Of a stretch of 64,000 bases of DNA, positions 40,701-49,447 are shown piece after piece. The DNA is from Verrucomicrobiales bacterium (lineage in GTDB: Bacteria > Verrucomicrobiota > Verrucomicrobiia > Limisphaerales > J093): contig JABTUJ010000027.1 in the NCBI GenBank assembly GCA_015075445.1, forward strand, positions 62,001 to 126,000, in the 5' to 3' direction. Made by a program: the position numbers and the translations under genes. The notes beneath the pieces are model-generated. The model did no database searches, was not told the DNA's origin, and was given only the letters and a program-made list of their open reading frames with translations. Positions within the stretch are counted from its first letter, which is position 1, and the number at the start of each line of letters is the position of its first letter.

Positions 40701-43268
40701 CCCCACGTTGCCGGGCGAGGAGATCGCGCGCAGGTCCTTGGTCGTGCAACCCACGATGCCGACGAGCTGCCCGTCCACGCTGAGGATGCACGACCTGGCA
40801 ATGCGGTTGGAGAGCACGAGGGCATTCTGCCCGTCGGCCGCAAGCAGGCCGGCCAGGCTGCCGTCCGTGGCGAAGTTCAGGTTGGCGCTGAGGTACGGGA
40901 ACCGCGTGCCCGGATAGAGGACGCTGGCATCGCGGAGGAGAATGCTCCGCACGTGCGGCGTACCGGCGTCGAACTCGTGGTTGCCGAACGCTGACACTTG
41001 GAAACCCATCGCGTTCAGCATGGCGACATCCGCGCGGCCACCGACGCCATTGAAGCCTGCAGCCGGGTCGGCGGCGGCATTGAAGAAGGGACCGGGGAGG
41101 TAGTTGTCGCCCGAGGTCAGCATGACGGTGTTCTGGGGAAACTCCGCGTGGAGCGCCGCGAGGACCGACGAAAACGCCGGTGCGTCCACAACCGCATCGA
41201 CGCCGGCTTCCAGGTCGCTGGCATGCAGGATCTGGAGCATGAGCGGCGGCGCGTGGGTGTTCTTCGAGACGGTGAGGGTCACCGGCGCGGAGGTGGTACT
41301 GACGCCCTGGTTGTCGGTGGCGACCGCCGCATAAGTGGCCGTGCCCAGGGGGTGGTGGACAAAGCCCCACTCGAAGGGCGGGCTGGTGTTCGTGGCTACC
41401 GGCGTTGCGCCACGATAGAACACCACGCGCGTAATCCAGCCATCCACGTCCGCGGCGCTGGCTGCGAGCGTGAACACAGCCGGGGCGCTGAATGAGGCGC
41501 CATCGGTCGGATGGGTCAGCGCGACGTCCGGCGCGAGATTGTCAGGCACAATCGTGACGGAGTACGGCGCGGAGCTCGCCGTGGCCCCGTCGTTGTCATG
41601 GGCGACGGCGGTCACGTGAAACACCCCGGGCGAGAGCAGGCTGACGGGCAGTTCGAAGGGATACGTGGTGTCCTCGCCGAGCAGGACCGCGCCGTCCCAG
41701 AACTCGACTTTCACGATGCGGCCATCCTGGTCGTAAGCGTCGGCCCCCACCGTGAAGTGCGCCGGAGCCGACAACGTGGCATTGGTCGGGGCACTCAGAC
41801 TCACGCTGGGGAGCTGATGGGCCGGCGCGGGTGCCCCGTAGGTGGGCAAGGTGACTCGGTAGGCCAAGAGCAGGGAATCCAGGGCGAGGTCATTGGTGCC
41901 GATGGCCACGCCGTTGTGATAGACCACAGGCGCCTTGAAATCGTTGTCATTGATGAGGAGCAGCAGTTGGTCGTGGGGCGCGGAAGCGTCGTGCAAAGGA
42001 ATGAGCGAGAGGCTTTCGATCTTCTCGGAGATGGTGTTGGTGTCGTGCGGCGCGCTGGCATGGAGACCGAACTTGGCCAGTTGCGCGGCGTCAAGCAGGT
42101 CCACGAAGTCCTGGCGCGCGACCGGGCGGATGGCGGCGGGCAGCCCGGTGGCCGGCAACGAGATCTGGCCCGGCGCGCCCCGCTCGAGGTCGTAGGGCGA
42201 GTTGAGGATGTTGGTCGCCCCGACGGTGCTGGCGAGCACGACCCGTTTGTAGGTCGGGGCCAGGTTGGTGTTGACGATACCCTGACCGACCTGGTCGCGT
42301 TCCAGCACGAGGAACTCGGTGCGGTTCAAGGCGAGGATTTCGCTGACGGGCGTGTGGGCGGTCCCGTTGGTGTTGCCGTTGAGGGTCAGTTCGTACACGT
42401 ACTGTGCCAGCGGCCATCCATAGTACGGCGAGGCTTCGTCGGCGTCATAGACCAGCACCCTCGTGTTGCGTCCTCCCGTTCCCGCCCCGCCGTCCTGGAT
42501 GGTCGGACTCTGGAGCATGGCGAACAGCCGCTTGCCATCGGGCGAGAGGCTCAGTCCTTCCAGACCGCGGTTGTTGCGCCGGCCAGAATCCGGGGCGCTC
42601 GCACCGGTGAAGTTGTTCGGCCGGGGAGAGGCCGCGCCCTTCCTGGGGAGCAGCGCATCGGGAATCGCGAAGGCGCCCTGCAACTCGCCGGTTGCCGAGA
42701 ACCTGTAGATGAACGGACCATACTCATCGCTCAGGTAGAAGCGACCGTCGGCCAACCGCACCAACCCCTCGCCATCCAGACTGCGCCGGCCGCCGCCCAG
42801 ACTGGCGGGCGCGGACGCCGGGTGTGTCACCGTGTTGGTGTCGTTGGCGTCGAAGCCGGTGAAGGAGGGCGTTCCTTCGTAGGTGAGCAGAAGCGACGCG
42901 GTGTTGACGGCGGAGATCTGGGTTTGCAGTGCGGGACCAAGACCGTAGTACGGCGTGATCCTCAGCTCGAAAACCTGGATGCGCGGCAGATAGTCCTGCG
43001 TGCCGTCGCCGAAGCCGCGATCCGGCAGCGCGTACAGCGTGCCCTGCAGCGTGCCTTCCGACGCCGACCAGGTGGCCGGGTCGAAGCATGCCGCGGAGCC
43101 GAAACCGCCCAACGTATCCAGGCCCGGTCCACGGGTGTCGAAGGCGTCGGCCGGCACGCGGCCTACCCCCACCAAACCGTGGTTGACGAAGCCGTCGAAC
43201 TGAGCCTGAACAGAGGAGGTCGCCGCCGCGGCGAGGAGCAGCGCAAGGTTCCGAGCATGGGTCTTCAT
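37734..43268 (-). CDS. Giant secreted phytase-like / 5'-nucleotidase / metallophosphoesterase protein
   Basis: 1,844 residues with a signal peptide (MKTHARNLALLLAAAATSSVQAQ). Order: an esterase-like phytase domain (about 25-465; SLDGEGLVRLADGRFYLSDEYG, RNNRGLEGLSLSPDG), two bacterial Ig domains (490-660), a 5'-nucleotidase-type metallophosphatase (from about 675; HASDLEAG, MLTSGDNYLPG, GNHEFDAG) with its C-terminal domain (about 1030-1280, KNGGGIRDSIG), an FYR-type module (about 1320-1370), and a second calcineurin-like phosphoesterase (about 1368-1700; SDPHYMD, IPGDLTKDGE, CPGNHDVANP, FTGHYHAQD). After about residue 1780 the sequence GPDAVPGMSLSAYPGSMARA matches alkaline phosphatase, then runs out of frame, so the 3' end is fused to a phosphatase remnant. 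Expected role: extracellular phosphate release from nucleotides and phytate-like esters. Confidence 0.85.
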   Translation of the reverse strand: MKTHARNLALLLAAAATSSVQAQFDGFVNHGLVGVGRVPADAFDTRGPGLDTLGGFGSAACFDPATWSASEGTLQGTLYALPDRGFGDGTQDYLPRIQVFELRITPYYGLGPALQTQISAVNTASLLLTYEGTPSFTGFDANDTNTVTHPASAPASLGGGRRSLDGEGLVRLADGRFYLSDEYGPFIYRFSATGELQGAFAIPDALLPRKGAASPRPNNFTGASAPDSGRRNNRGLEGLSLSPDGKRLFAMLQSPTIQDGGAGTGGRNTRVLVYDADEASPYYGWPLAQYVYELTLNGNTNGTAHTPVSEILALNRTEFLVLERDQVGQGIVNTNLAPTYKRVVLASTVGATNILNSPYDLERGAPGQISLPATGLPAAIRPVARQDFVDLLDAAQLAKFGLHASAPHDTNTISEKIESLSLIPLHDASAPHDQLLLLINDNDFKAPVVYHNGVAIGTNDLALDSLLLAYRVTLPTYGAPAPAHQLPSVSLSAPTNATLSAPAHFTVGADAYDQDGRIVKVEFWDGAVLLGEDTTYPFELPVSLLSPGVFHVTAVAHDNDGATASSAPYSVTIVPDNLAPDVALTHPTDGASFSAPAVFTLAASAADVDGWITRVVFYRGATPVATNTSPPFEWGFVHHPLGTATYAAVATDNQGVSTTSAPVTLTVSKNTHAPPLMLQILHASDLEAGVDAVVDAPAFSSVLAALHAEFPQNTVMLTSGDNYLPGPFFNAAADPAAGFNGVGGRADVAMLNAMGFQVSAFGNHEFDAGTPHVRSILLRDASVLYPGTRFPYLSANLNFATDGSLAGLLAADGQNALVLSNRIARSCILSVDGQLVGIVGCTTKDLRAISSPGNVGVDPNITAAVQAAVDALLPLGVNKVIVLAHLQQYAQEFELAQQLRDVDVVIAGGSHAVFAKPTDRLRAGDVAAQDYPVWFRSALGEPVAVVNTGSNYRYVGRLIVQFGADGLVSTYDPASGAYATDAQGVLDTGSFPPNPTVLNIATNVGAILSAKDGHTFGRTTVYLNGLRSYVRTEESNLGNLTADANRWRGRQHDPAVSLSLKNGGGIRDSIGAVYGYGGGATYGPPLGNPGVGKEAGDISQLDIENALRFNNGLSIVTLTAQQLRDTLEWSVAATAPGGTPGQFPQISGLWFSFDPAQPRMTYTLSGTTIVGINHPGSRLRTLVATRADGRLDLVVEDGVLLGDPHRTFRMVTLGFLADGGDSYYPLAQASERVNLAPASGNAFTTDGGEQWALAAYLASIQTYTQADVPADQDPRIQNLSFRADTVALPRVRSITMDATSATLHIAAVADYAYQVQASSNLTEWTNLGWATSAAPGLYQFVDLDKPYHPLRFYRVVRALLPSPRIAVLSDPHYMDPSLLIAEGPAFQTYLAQDRKLLKESAAILDSALAGIIEARPDIVLIPGDLTKDGELVSHRGLTNALQRLRDAGAKVFVCPGNHDVANPHALAFDGSNTIPAPTVSPTDFAALYQGYGYGDALARDPDSLSYVAEPVPGLWILSMDAARYDRNTEGHPYTGGYFDPPRWNWITNQLAAARVQGKFVLGMVHHGVLEHYAGQKQLFSDYVLDDYEAVREEFVRYGMKAVFTGHYHAQDIVKFTHPHGTLFDIETGSLVTYPSPYRVMDLAGNGVLTIHSYQVTDINYDLGGVPFPAYAYRFLTNGLMSLSTYLLTQPPYNLPLANAQVLAPAMTEAFASHYQGDESSRPVSPGTEAIIAFLQGQADPMSQLMANALRAIFNDPAPADNDVVLPLLSGTTGPPNRGFSGDIGQRPGRDFMGPDAVPGMSLSAYPGSMARAAADHAVRPRTAGASPAHVPADGRRLGDREAGR
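37790..37900 (-). pseudogene. Alkaline phosphatase remnant fused to the giant phosphatase gene
   Basis: GPDAVPGMSLSAYPGSMARA aligns with GPNAVPIHSLSGYPGSIARE of the broken alkaline phosphatase at 24717-25880. No other part of that gene is certain, although a PTFPQMVGALEIV-like stretch follows in another frame near 37750. The rest of 37556-37733 has no recognisable gene. Confidence 0.55.
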
Positions 43269-43565
43269 TTTCAGTCGTTAGCGTTCCCGCCCGACGCCGA
43301 CAAGCCGGCCTCTTCCAAGCGGACGGCGTCAGTGGAACAGGCCCAGTTGACGGTCTGAGAACGGGCGCGTTACGCTTTGGCGAAGGTCGCGACGCTCCTG
43401 CCCATCAAGGGGAGGTCTCTCAGCCTCGAGGACCTGGTGGGCGCACCCGAACGGTGTTCGACATTCCCGCCATCGAAGGGCTGTGCCACGCCTGCCATCC
43501 GGCTGCCCCTCGGGTTGTCCGCGCTGTGGCAGCCCAGCGCCACGCCCCATGCGGGGACCCCCGCG
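43269..43565. other. Intergenic region between minus-strand genes
   Basis: It contains the promoter side of the giant phosphatase gene. No regulatory motif could be identified. Confidence 0.35.
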
Positions 43566-44255
43566 TCAGGCGGAGGGCGGCCAACGCCACGGCGGGGCGC
43601 CCATGGCCCAGTTGAGGAGGTCGAGCGACGGAACATGCTCGCGGACGACGGCGCCCCCGCCCAGTGAGCTCCAGAGGAACCACTGGCGCAGCCGGGTCCC
43701 CGGGTCGCACAGGATGTCGAAGGGATCTTCGCCGGTATCCAGAATAGGATCGGGCTGATGCACCTCCATGCCCAGGATCTCGCCAATCGCGCCGTCACGG
43801 ATTCGGCTCATCATCTCCCGGTAGGCGAAGTCATGACGACGCTGGGTCCCGGCCACGACGCCCAAGCCCTTCTGCCGGGCAAGGTCCGAATGGACGAAGA
43901 CGGAGCGAACCCCGGCCACATCCACCGCCACGGGCCTCTCCAGGAACACGTGCTTGCCCGCCCGGACGGCGGTCTCGAAATGGGCGGGTCGGAAACGGGG
44001 CGGAGCCGCCAGAATCACCAGATCCACGCCGGAGCCCATGAGTTGCTCGACACAATTCACCCCGCTGAAGCATGTGTTCGGCGTTGCCTTGACTCTGTCC
44101 GCCTCGCGCCACGGCCGTGAGGCGTCCCATTCTGCGGGTCGCGCGTTGTCCTTCAAGCGTCGCAGGGCGCCTTGAACCCGGTCAGGGAACCTGTCAGCGA
44201 GGGCCGAGAGGCGAAGAAACCGCCGGCGAGTGACCGACAAACCGGAGGTCGGCAT
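43566..44255 (-). pseudogene. Gfo/Idh/MocA-family oxidoreductase, internally deleted and truncated
   Basis: A twin-arginine-like start (MPTSGLSVTRRRFLRLSA) runs directly into ADRFPDRVQGALRRLKDN. This skips the GxGxxG nucleotide-binding strand, about 50 residues. The middle is typical: VDLVILAAPPRFRPAHFETAVRAGKHVFLERPVAVD (EKP reads ERP), then RIRDGAIGEI and VVREHVPSLDLLNWAMG. The frame stops soon after, missing the C-terminal half. A deletion plus a 3' truncation make it non-functional. Confidence 0.7.
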
Positions 44256-44387
44256 TGCGTTCACAGAGGAGCACGGAGGACCTGGTTTGCCATGTGGATT
44301 GCCCCGCCCGACCCTAGACGGGCTCGGCCGCGGCGGGTCCCGCCACTTTGCGCGTGCATCCTCCCGGCCGCGTGGCATCCTCCGGAC

Positions 44388-45140
44388 ATGCATGGCGAAG
44401 GCGCTGGGACCGACCGGGCGACCTCGCCGCACGAGGGGTTCGCGACGACGCGCTGGAACGTGGTGCTGGCGGCGGGACAACCCGGGTCGCCCGAGGCCGA
44501 TGAAGCCCTGGAAAGGCTCTGTCGCACTTACTGGTATCCCTTGTATGCGTTCGTGCGGCGCCAGGGATATGCGCCCGAGGATGCGCAGGACCTGACCCAG
44601 GCCTTCTTCGCGCATCTGCTCTGCCGGGATTTCCTTCGGGGTGTGACGCCGCAGAAGGGCCGGTTCCGCTCGTTCTTGCTGGCCTGCTTGAAGCACTTCC
44701 TGGTGGATCAATGGGCGAAGGCCCACACGGCGAAGCGTGGCGCCGCCGACGCGCAGCGGCCGCTCGCGCTCGAGCAGGCGGAGGGTCGCTACGCCCTCGA
44801 ATCCCACGCGGCAGCCGACCCCGAGCAGTTGTACGAGCGACGGTGGGCACTGGACCTGCTCGACCGTGTCTTGCAGCGGCTGCGTCAAGAGGCCGCAACG
44901 ACCGACCGGAGCATGGTGTTCGAACGGCTGCAGGGCTGTCTGCTCGGCGAACAGGGTGGCGAGACGTACACGCAGCTCGGGGTTGAATTGGGGCGAAGCG
45001 AGACGGCCGTGAAGGTCACGGTCCATCGGCTGCGCCGGCGTTACCGAGAACTCTTGCGCGAGGAGATCGCGCACACCGTGACCTCCGCCGAGGAGGTGGA
45101 GTCGGAGCTGCGCTATCTGCTCGGAGTGGTCAGCCGATGA
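44388..45140 (+). CDS. ECF-type RNA polymerase sigma factor
   Basis: 250 residues from the ATG at 44388; an open frame extends further 5' but is not sigma-like. Region 2: TRWNVVLAAGQ, LCRTYWYPLYAFVRRQGYAPEDAQDLTQAFFAHLL, GRFRSFLLACLKHFLVDQWAKA. Region 4: YTQLGVELGRSETAVKVTVHRLRRRYRELLREEI. It lies 15 bp before a Ser/Thr kinase gene, an association typical of ECF sigma factors in Planctomycetes and Verrucomicrobia, where the kinase signals to the sigma factor. A likely regulon (three ECF-like promoters) lies just downstream at 49-55 kb. This copy is complete, unlike the one at 3685. Confidence 0.85.
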   Translation: MHGEGAGTDRATSPHEGFATTRWNVVLAAGQPGSPEADEALERLCRTYWYPLYAFVRRQGYAPEDAQDLTQAFFAHLLCRDFLRGVTPQKGRFRSFLLACLKHFLVDQWAKAHTAKRGAADAQRPLALEQAEGRYALESHAAADPEQLYERRWALDLLDRVLQRLRQEAATTDRSMVFERLQGCLLGEQGGETYTQLGVELGRSETAVKVTVHRLRRRYRELLREEIAHTVTSAEEVESELRYLLGVVSR

Positions 45141-45155
45141 GTAGGGAGGGCGCCC

Positions 45156-48100
45156 ATGACACCCCAGGCGCAGGCATGTCCCCGTTGTGGCGCGGCGCTT
45201 CCGCCCAACGCCCCGCAGGCGTTGTGTCCGCGGTGTCTTTTCGCCCTGGGGCTGGGCGAAGCCGATGCCCCCGGCGGCGTGACGGCGAGCCCGGTTTGTC
45301 CTGACCCCGCCCCGACCGCCGGGCCCGAGGAAACGGATCCGCTCCGTGAGTTGGGCGACTACGAGTTGCTTGAGGAGATCGGGCGCGGCGGCATGGGCAT
45401 CGTTTACCGGGCCCGGCAGCGGAGCCTGAACCGCATCGTCGCCTTGAAGCTGCTGCCTTGGGGCGCCCACGCCCCGGCGGAAGCCGTGCAGCGGCTGCGG
45501 GCCGAGGCCATCGCCACCGCCGCCCTGCAGCACCCGCACATTGTCGCCGTCCACGAGGTGGGCGTCTGCCAGGGGCGGCACTTCATCGCCATGGATTTCG
45601 TCCCGGGCCAGCCCCTCTCCGCCTTGATTCGTGGCAAGCCGCTGCCGTCGAGTCGGGCCGCCCGTTACGCGCAGACCATCGCCGAAGCAATCGACCACGC
45701 GCATGCGCACGGCATCCTGCATCGCGACCTCAAGCCGTCGAACATCCTCATCGACGCCGAGGATCAACCGCGAGTGATGGACTTCGGGCTGGCCCGGCGG
45801 CTGGAAGGGGATTCCGAACTGACCGCCACGGGCCAGGTGCTCGGGTCGCCGAACTACATGCCGCCGGAGCAGGCGGCCGGCAAACGCACCCCGCTGAGTC
45901 CCCGCACCGATGTCTATGCGCTGGGGGCGATTCTGTATCACCTGCTCACGGGCCGCCCACCCTTCGCCGGCGAGAGCGTGGCGGAGACGGTGCATCAGGT
46001 GTTGAGCCTCGATCCCGTCCCCCCCCGACTCCTCAACCACACCGTCCCGCGCGATCTCGAGACCGTGTGTCTGAAGTGCCTCGAGAAGGAGCCGGCCCGC
46101 CGCTACGGCACGGCCCGTGCCCTGGCCGAGGAACTGGGGCGGTTCCTGGAAGGCCGACCGGTGTTGGGGCGCGCCGTGGGCCGTTCCGCCCGACTCTGGC
46201 GCTGGTGCCGGCGCAATCCTACACCGGCGGGACTCATCGCCGCCCTCCTGGTGGCCATCCTCGCCGGCTTCACGGGTGTGCTCGGGCAGTTGCATCGGGC
46301 AGAACTCGCCGAGTTATCCGCGCGCCGAAATGCCTATGTCGCCGACATGAACCTGGCCCAGCACGCCCTGGCCCAGAACAATCTGGCCCGCGCCCGGAGG
46401 TTGCTGGAACGGCATGGGCCCCCAGCCGGAGCCGAACGTCGGAAGTCCGAAGTGGACTTGCGCGGTTGGGAGTGGCGTTACCTGTGGCCGAAGTGTCAGA
46501 GCGATGCCCTGTTTTCTCTCGGCCCGCACTCCAATTCCATCAGCGCCCTGGCCTTTGCTCAAGCCGGGCAGTTCCTGGCGGCGCGCGACGATACGGGCCG
46601 GGTCAAGCTGTGGGACGTGGCGGGCCGAAAAGAGATCGCGGGCTGGCCCGAGGAGGCGCACCAGCTCAGGACCCTGGCCGTTTCGCCGGACGGCAACCGG
46701 CTCGCCCTGGGGCGCTATGTCGCGAGCAGCGGCCCCGCCGTGGAGATCTGGAGCGTCACGCCTCGCGAGCGGTTGCTTCATCTGTCCCACGGCGCGGCCG
46801 TCGTCTCGGTGGCCTTCTCCCCGGATGGACATAGCTTGGCCACGTTCGCCTTCGATAGCGCGGCACGCATCTGGGACGTCGATACCGGCAAGCTCAACGC
46901 CCGTCTTCCCGCGTCCCCTCTGAGCGGAGAGCACAAAGGCGTCGTGGCCTTCTCCCCCGACGGCCGCACGCTTGCCGTCGGCGAGACCGACGGCCACGTC
47001 CGCCTCATCACGGTCGAGGACTGCCAGGAGCGGACGGCGTTTCCCGCCCATCCCGAGGGCGAAGGGATTTCCGCCCTGGCCTTCTCCGGGAACAGCCGGC
47101 TCCTCGCCACGGCTTCGGGCTATTCCGACCCGACGATCCGACTATGGCGGGTGGAAAGCGGCCAGAGCGCCGGGCAGCTTTCCGGACACGCGGCCTGGGT
47201 CATTGCCCTCGCCGTGGCGCCCGACGGCCAGACCCTGGCGTCGGCAAGCGCTGACCAGACCGTCCGGCTGTGGAATCTCGAGCGGCAGGAATGTCAGGCC
47301 ACCCTGCGCGGCCACCTGGGTGAGGTCTGGTCCCTGGCCTTTTCCCCCGACGGCCAGCGGCTGGCCAGCGGCTCGCAGGATGGTTCGATCTGCTTCTGGG
47401 ATCCGCAGACGAACACCATGGCCTCCGCGGCTTACCTCCTCCCGGTCCCCATCCGCCAGTTGGTGTTCGCGCCCGACGGTCAGGCCTGGGATGTCTTGAA
47501 CCCGGATGGCACGGTCTCCACTTGGGAAGGGCTGACCGCCCCCACCGGCAAGGTCCTGCGTGCCTTGGCAAACCAGAACACCAGTCTGGCCATGGCGGGG
47601 GACGGCCGCCTCCTCGTCGCCGGAACGGCCACCGGAACGCTCCAGGTTTACGATCGCGCGCGGGGCAACCTGCGGACCGCCTTCGTCGCCCACGGTGACC
47701 GGATTCTGTATCTGCAATTCTGCGCGCACAACCGATCCCTGGTTTCGGTGGCGGCGGATCGTACGCTCGCACTCTGGGATGTGCCCGCGTGGCAGGAGCG
47801 GAGACGTTGCCAACTCGATCCTCAGCCCTGGCCGTTCGAGCCGGAGTTCGAAGCGTCGCTGGACGGGCGTTGGGCGGCGGTGAGCGATGCGTATGCGGTG
47901 GAGGTGTGGAACCTGACGACCGGCCGACGGGTGCAGCACTGGAGTGGCGGCATGGGTTGGATCGACGGAGTGGCTTGGTCGCCTTCGGGCGAATGCCTGG
48001 CCATCGCGGGTGCGAATGGCGTCACGTTGTTCCAAACCGCCAATTGGCGTGCGGTCGCCACCCTGCGCGGTCACTTGCTGAGTGTGCACTCGCTCGCCTT

Positions 48101-48344
48101 CTCCCCGGACGGTTCCCGGCTGGCGACGGGCAGCAATCTCAAGGAGGCGATGAAGCTGTGGGACCTCACCACCCTCCAGGAAGTTGCGACCCTCGAAGGT
48201 CAAGGAACCCACTTCTTCGCCACACGCTTCTCCCCCGACGGAAGCACGCTCGCGGGCATCAGTTACCAGGGAACTGCCCACTTCTGGCGGGCGCCCTCGC
48301 TGGCCGAAATCAAACGTCGCGCGGCCAGCGACCTCGGACCCTGA
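45156..48344 (+). CDS. Membrane Ser/Thr protein kinase with WD40 repeats
   Basis: 1,062 residues. An N-terminal zinc-ribbon-like CPRCGAALPP...CPRCLF, a Hanks-type kinase domain (about 68-330; GRGGMGIVYRARQ, VALKLL, HRDLKPSNIL, DFGLARR), one membrane helix (about 358-377, GLIAALLVAILAGFTGVLG), then WD40 repeats from about 455 to 1045 (AFSPDGHSLATFAFDSAARIWD-type units) forming one or two beta propellers. Catalytic Lys and Asp are present. A GGGAGGG Shine-Dalgarno sits 5 nt before the ATG, and the preceding gene is the ECF sigma factor. The kinase domain should be cytoplasmic and the propeller outside, sensing an unknown ligand or protein. Confidence 0.9.
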   Translation: MTPQAQACPRCGAALPPNAPQALCPRCLFALGLGEADAPGGVTASPVCPDPAPTAGPEETDPLRELGDYELLEEIGRGGMGIVYRARQRSLNRIVALKLLPWGAHAPAEAVQRLRAEAIATAALQHPHIVAVHEVGVCQGRHFIAMDFVPGQPLSALIRGKPLPSSRAARYAQTIAEAIDHAHAHGILHRDLKPSNILIDAEDQPRVMDFGLARRLEGDSELTATGQVLGSPNYMPPEQAAGKRTPLSPRTDVYALGAILYHLLTGRPPFAGESVAETVHQVLSLDPVPPRLLNHTVPRDLETVCLKCLEKEPARRYGTARALAEELGRFLEGRPVLGRAVGRSARLWRWCRRNPTPAGLIAALLVAILAGFTGVLGQLHRAELAELSARRNAYVADMNLAQHALAQNNLARARRLLERHGPPAGAERRKSEVDLRGWEWRYLWPKCQSDALFSLGPHSNSISALAFAQAGQFLAARDDTGRVKLWDVAGRKEIAGWPEEAHQLRTLAVSPDGNRLALGRYVASSGPAVEIWSVTPRERLLHLSHGAAVVSVAFSPDGHSLATFAFDSAARIWDVDTGKLNARLPASPLSGEHKGVVAFSPDGRTLAVGETDGHVRLITVEDCQERTAFPAHPEGEGISALAFSGNSRLLATASGYSDPTIRLWRVESGQSAGQLSGHAAWVIALAVAPDGQTLASASADQTVRLWNLERQECQATLRGHLGEVWSLAFSPDGQRLASGSQDGSICFWDPQTNTMASAAYLLPVPIRQLVFAPDGQAWDVLNPDGTVSTWEGLTAPTGKVLRALANQNTSLAMAGDGRLLVAGTATGTLQVYDRARGNLRTAFVAHGDRILYLQFCAHNRSLVSVAADRTLALWDVPAWQERRRCQLDPQPWPFEPEFEASLDGRWAAVSDAYAVEVWNLTTGRRVQHWSGGMGWIDGVAWSPSGECLAIAGANGVTLFQTANWRAVATLRGHLLSVHSLAFSPDGSRLATGSNLKEAMKLWDLTTLQEVATLEGQGTHFFATRFSPDGSTLAGISYQGTAHFWRAPSLAEIKRRAASDLGP

Positions 48345-48403
48345 TGAGCGCACGGTGCTGCTCCGGGAGCCGGGCGGCCCAGGCCGACCGACTCCCGCGG
48401 GTG

Positions 48404-49276
48404 TCAGTAGGTGAGCGTGCCGATGCCTACAATGTCCTGGTACATGGAGAGGAGCGGACCGTCCCAGACTTCCTGGGTGACTGTGGGATAACCCTGGAAG
48501 GCTCCGCTGGCATGTTCGAAGCGACCGGTTCCCCCGATGATCGTCAACGTGAAGTACTCGGTTTCCGGCGTCTTCTGCAACTCCCAGAGAAGACGATCGC
48601 CATTGGCGGCGATGATCAAACCCGTCGCCGTGTTCTGACCGGTGAGGAGGTTAAGCTCGCCGGCTCCTTCGCAGGTGAAGGCGCCGAAGTGCGTGGCATT
48701 GCCGCTCTCCTCGGCAATCCACCAGTGGACGATTCCCGTGGGAGCCGTCGAGAAGTCCGCCACAATCACGTTCTGGCCAGTCCACTTCATCGGCCGGCTC
48801 ACCGGGTTCCCGGGCCCGTACGCGATCGTGCCCTCCCCGGTATAGACGAAGGTCATGACCCAGTTGCCCGCGGGGTCCACGTACATGTCGGTCATCTCAC
48901 CTGCCAGCACCTTCCAACCCCCGGAGGCGCTTGCGAAGCGGCCGGTGCCGCCGATCCATTCCACATCCCAGACAGGGGAGAATCCGGACTGCCAGAAGAT
49001 CTCGTCGCCATTGGCGGCCAGGCAGGTGCCGACCCCGTAGTTGTGGCCGGCCGCGTCCACCCATACATCCGCGTGGGTCACGAACTTCCCGGTGTGGGTC
49101 GCCACTCCGAAGCCTTCATGCACTCCCGTACCGGTGACCGGGTTGACGGTCAGGGTGTACTGCCCCTCGAGCTTGAAGCGTCGCTCGACCGGGTTCTTCG
49201 GATTGCCCAGCGCGGCGAAACTCAGCGCGCACAGTGCCAGTGACATGATGTGCCTGGCACGAATTGTACTTCTCAT
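48404..49276 (-). CDS. Secreted GGTGRF-repeat protein A
   Basis: 290 residues with a signal peptide (MRSTIRARHIMSLALCALSFAALG). Two tandem copies of one beta unit: GVATHTGKF, CLAANGDEIFW, WIGGTGRFASASGGW and VYTGEGTI, then HFGAFTCEG, IAANGDRLLW, IIGGTGRFEHASGAF. No named family recalled; the pattern suggests a small beta barrel. The protein at 49448 is a paralogue. An ECF-like promoter lies 97 nt upstream. It is convergent with the kinase gene (60 bp apart). Part of it is duplicated at 54178-54352. Confidence 0.75.
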   Translation of the reverse strand: MRSTIRARHIMSLALCALSFAALGNPKNPVERRFKLEGQYTLTVNPVTGTGVHEGFGVATHTGKFVTHADVWVDAAGHNYGVGTCLAANGDEIFWQSGFSPVWDVEWIGGTGRFASASGGWKVLAGEMTDMYVDPAGNWVMTFVYTGEGTIAYGPGNPVSRPMKWTGQNVIVADFSTAPTGIVHWWIAEESGNATHFGAFTCEGAGELNLLTGQNTATGLIIAANGDRLLWELQKTPETEYFTLTIIGGTGRFEHASGAFQGYPTVTQEVWDGPLLSMYQDIVGIGTLTY

Positions 49277-49372
49277 GGTTGTCTACCTTTCTTTGGTTGG
49301 CGTGGTTGCCGCTCCGTCCGGCCGAGCCTCGAGCGAGAGCCCGGAACGGATTCACGAAGCTGGCTTACTGGT

Positions 49373-49401
49373 TACAACGGGAAAAGACTCGAATGGTTAC
49401 A
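49373..49401 (-). promoter_or_regulatory. ECF-like promoter of protein A
   Basis: Read on the minus strand: TGTAACC (-35), 15-nt spacer, CGTTGTA (-10), 97 nt before the ATG. The same pair with the same spacing occurs upstream of the genes at 49448 and 54617. The leader that follows is also conserved (CGTGAATCCGTTCCGGGC and GAAAGGTAGA before the ATG). Confidence 0.65.
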
Positions 49402-49447
49402 TGGCGGCAGAGCCACCACGACCTGCAAATCCGTCAACCTGACGGAA

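Noticed and set aside
41511..43358. 615-codon plus-strand open frame opposite the giant phosphatase
   Set aside because: Shadow of the phytase-like domain; Arg/Gly/Val-rich, no motif.
43566..46295. Single 909-residue minus-strand gene
   Set aside because: Only the last ~230 residues are a Gfo/Idh/MocA protein; the rest is the complement of the sigma factor and kinase genes.
45156..48344. WD40 repeats as a DNA tandem repeat or CRISPR
   Set aside because: The periodicity is at protein level only; DNA units are diverged and have no spacers.
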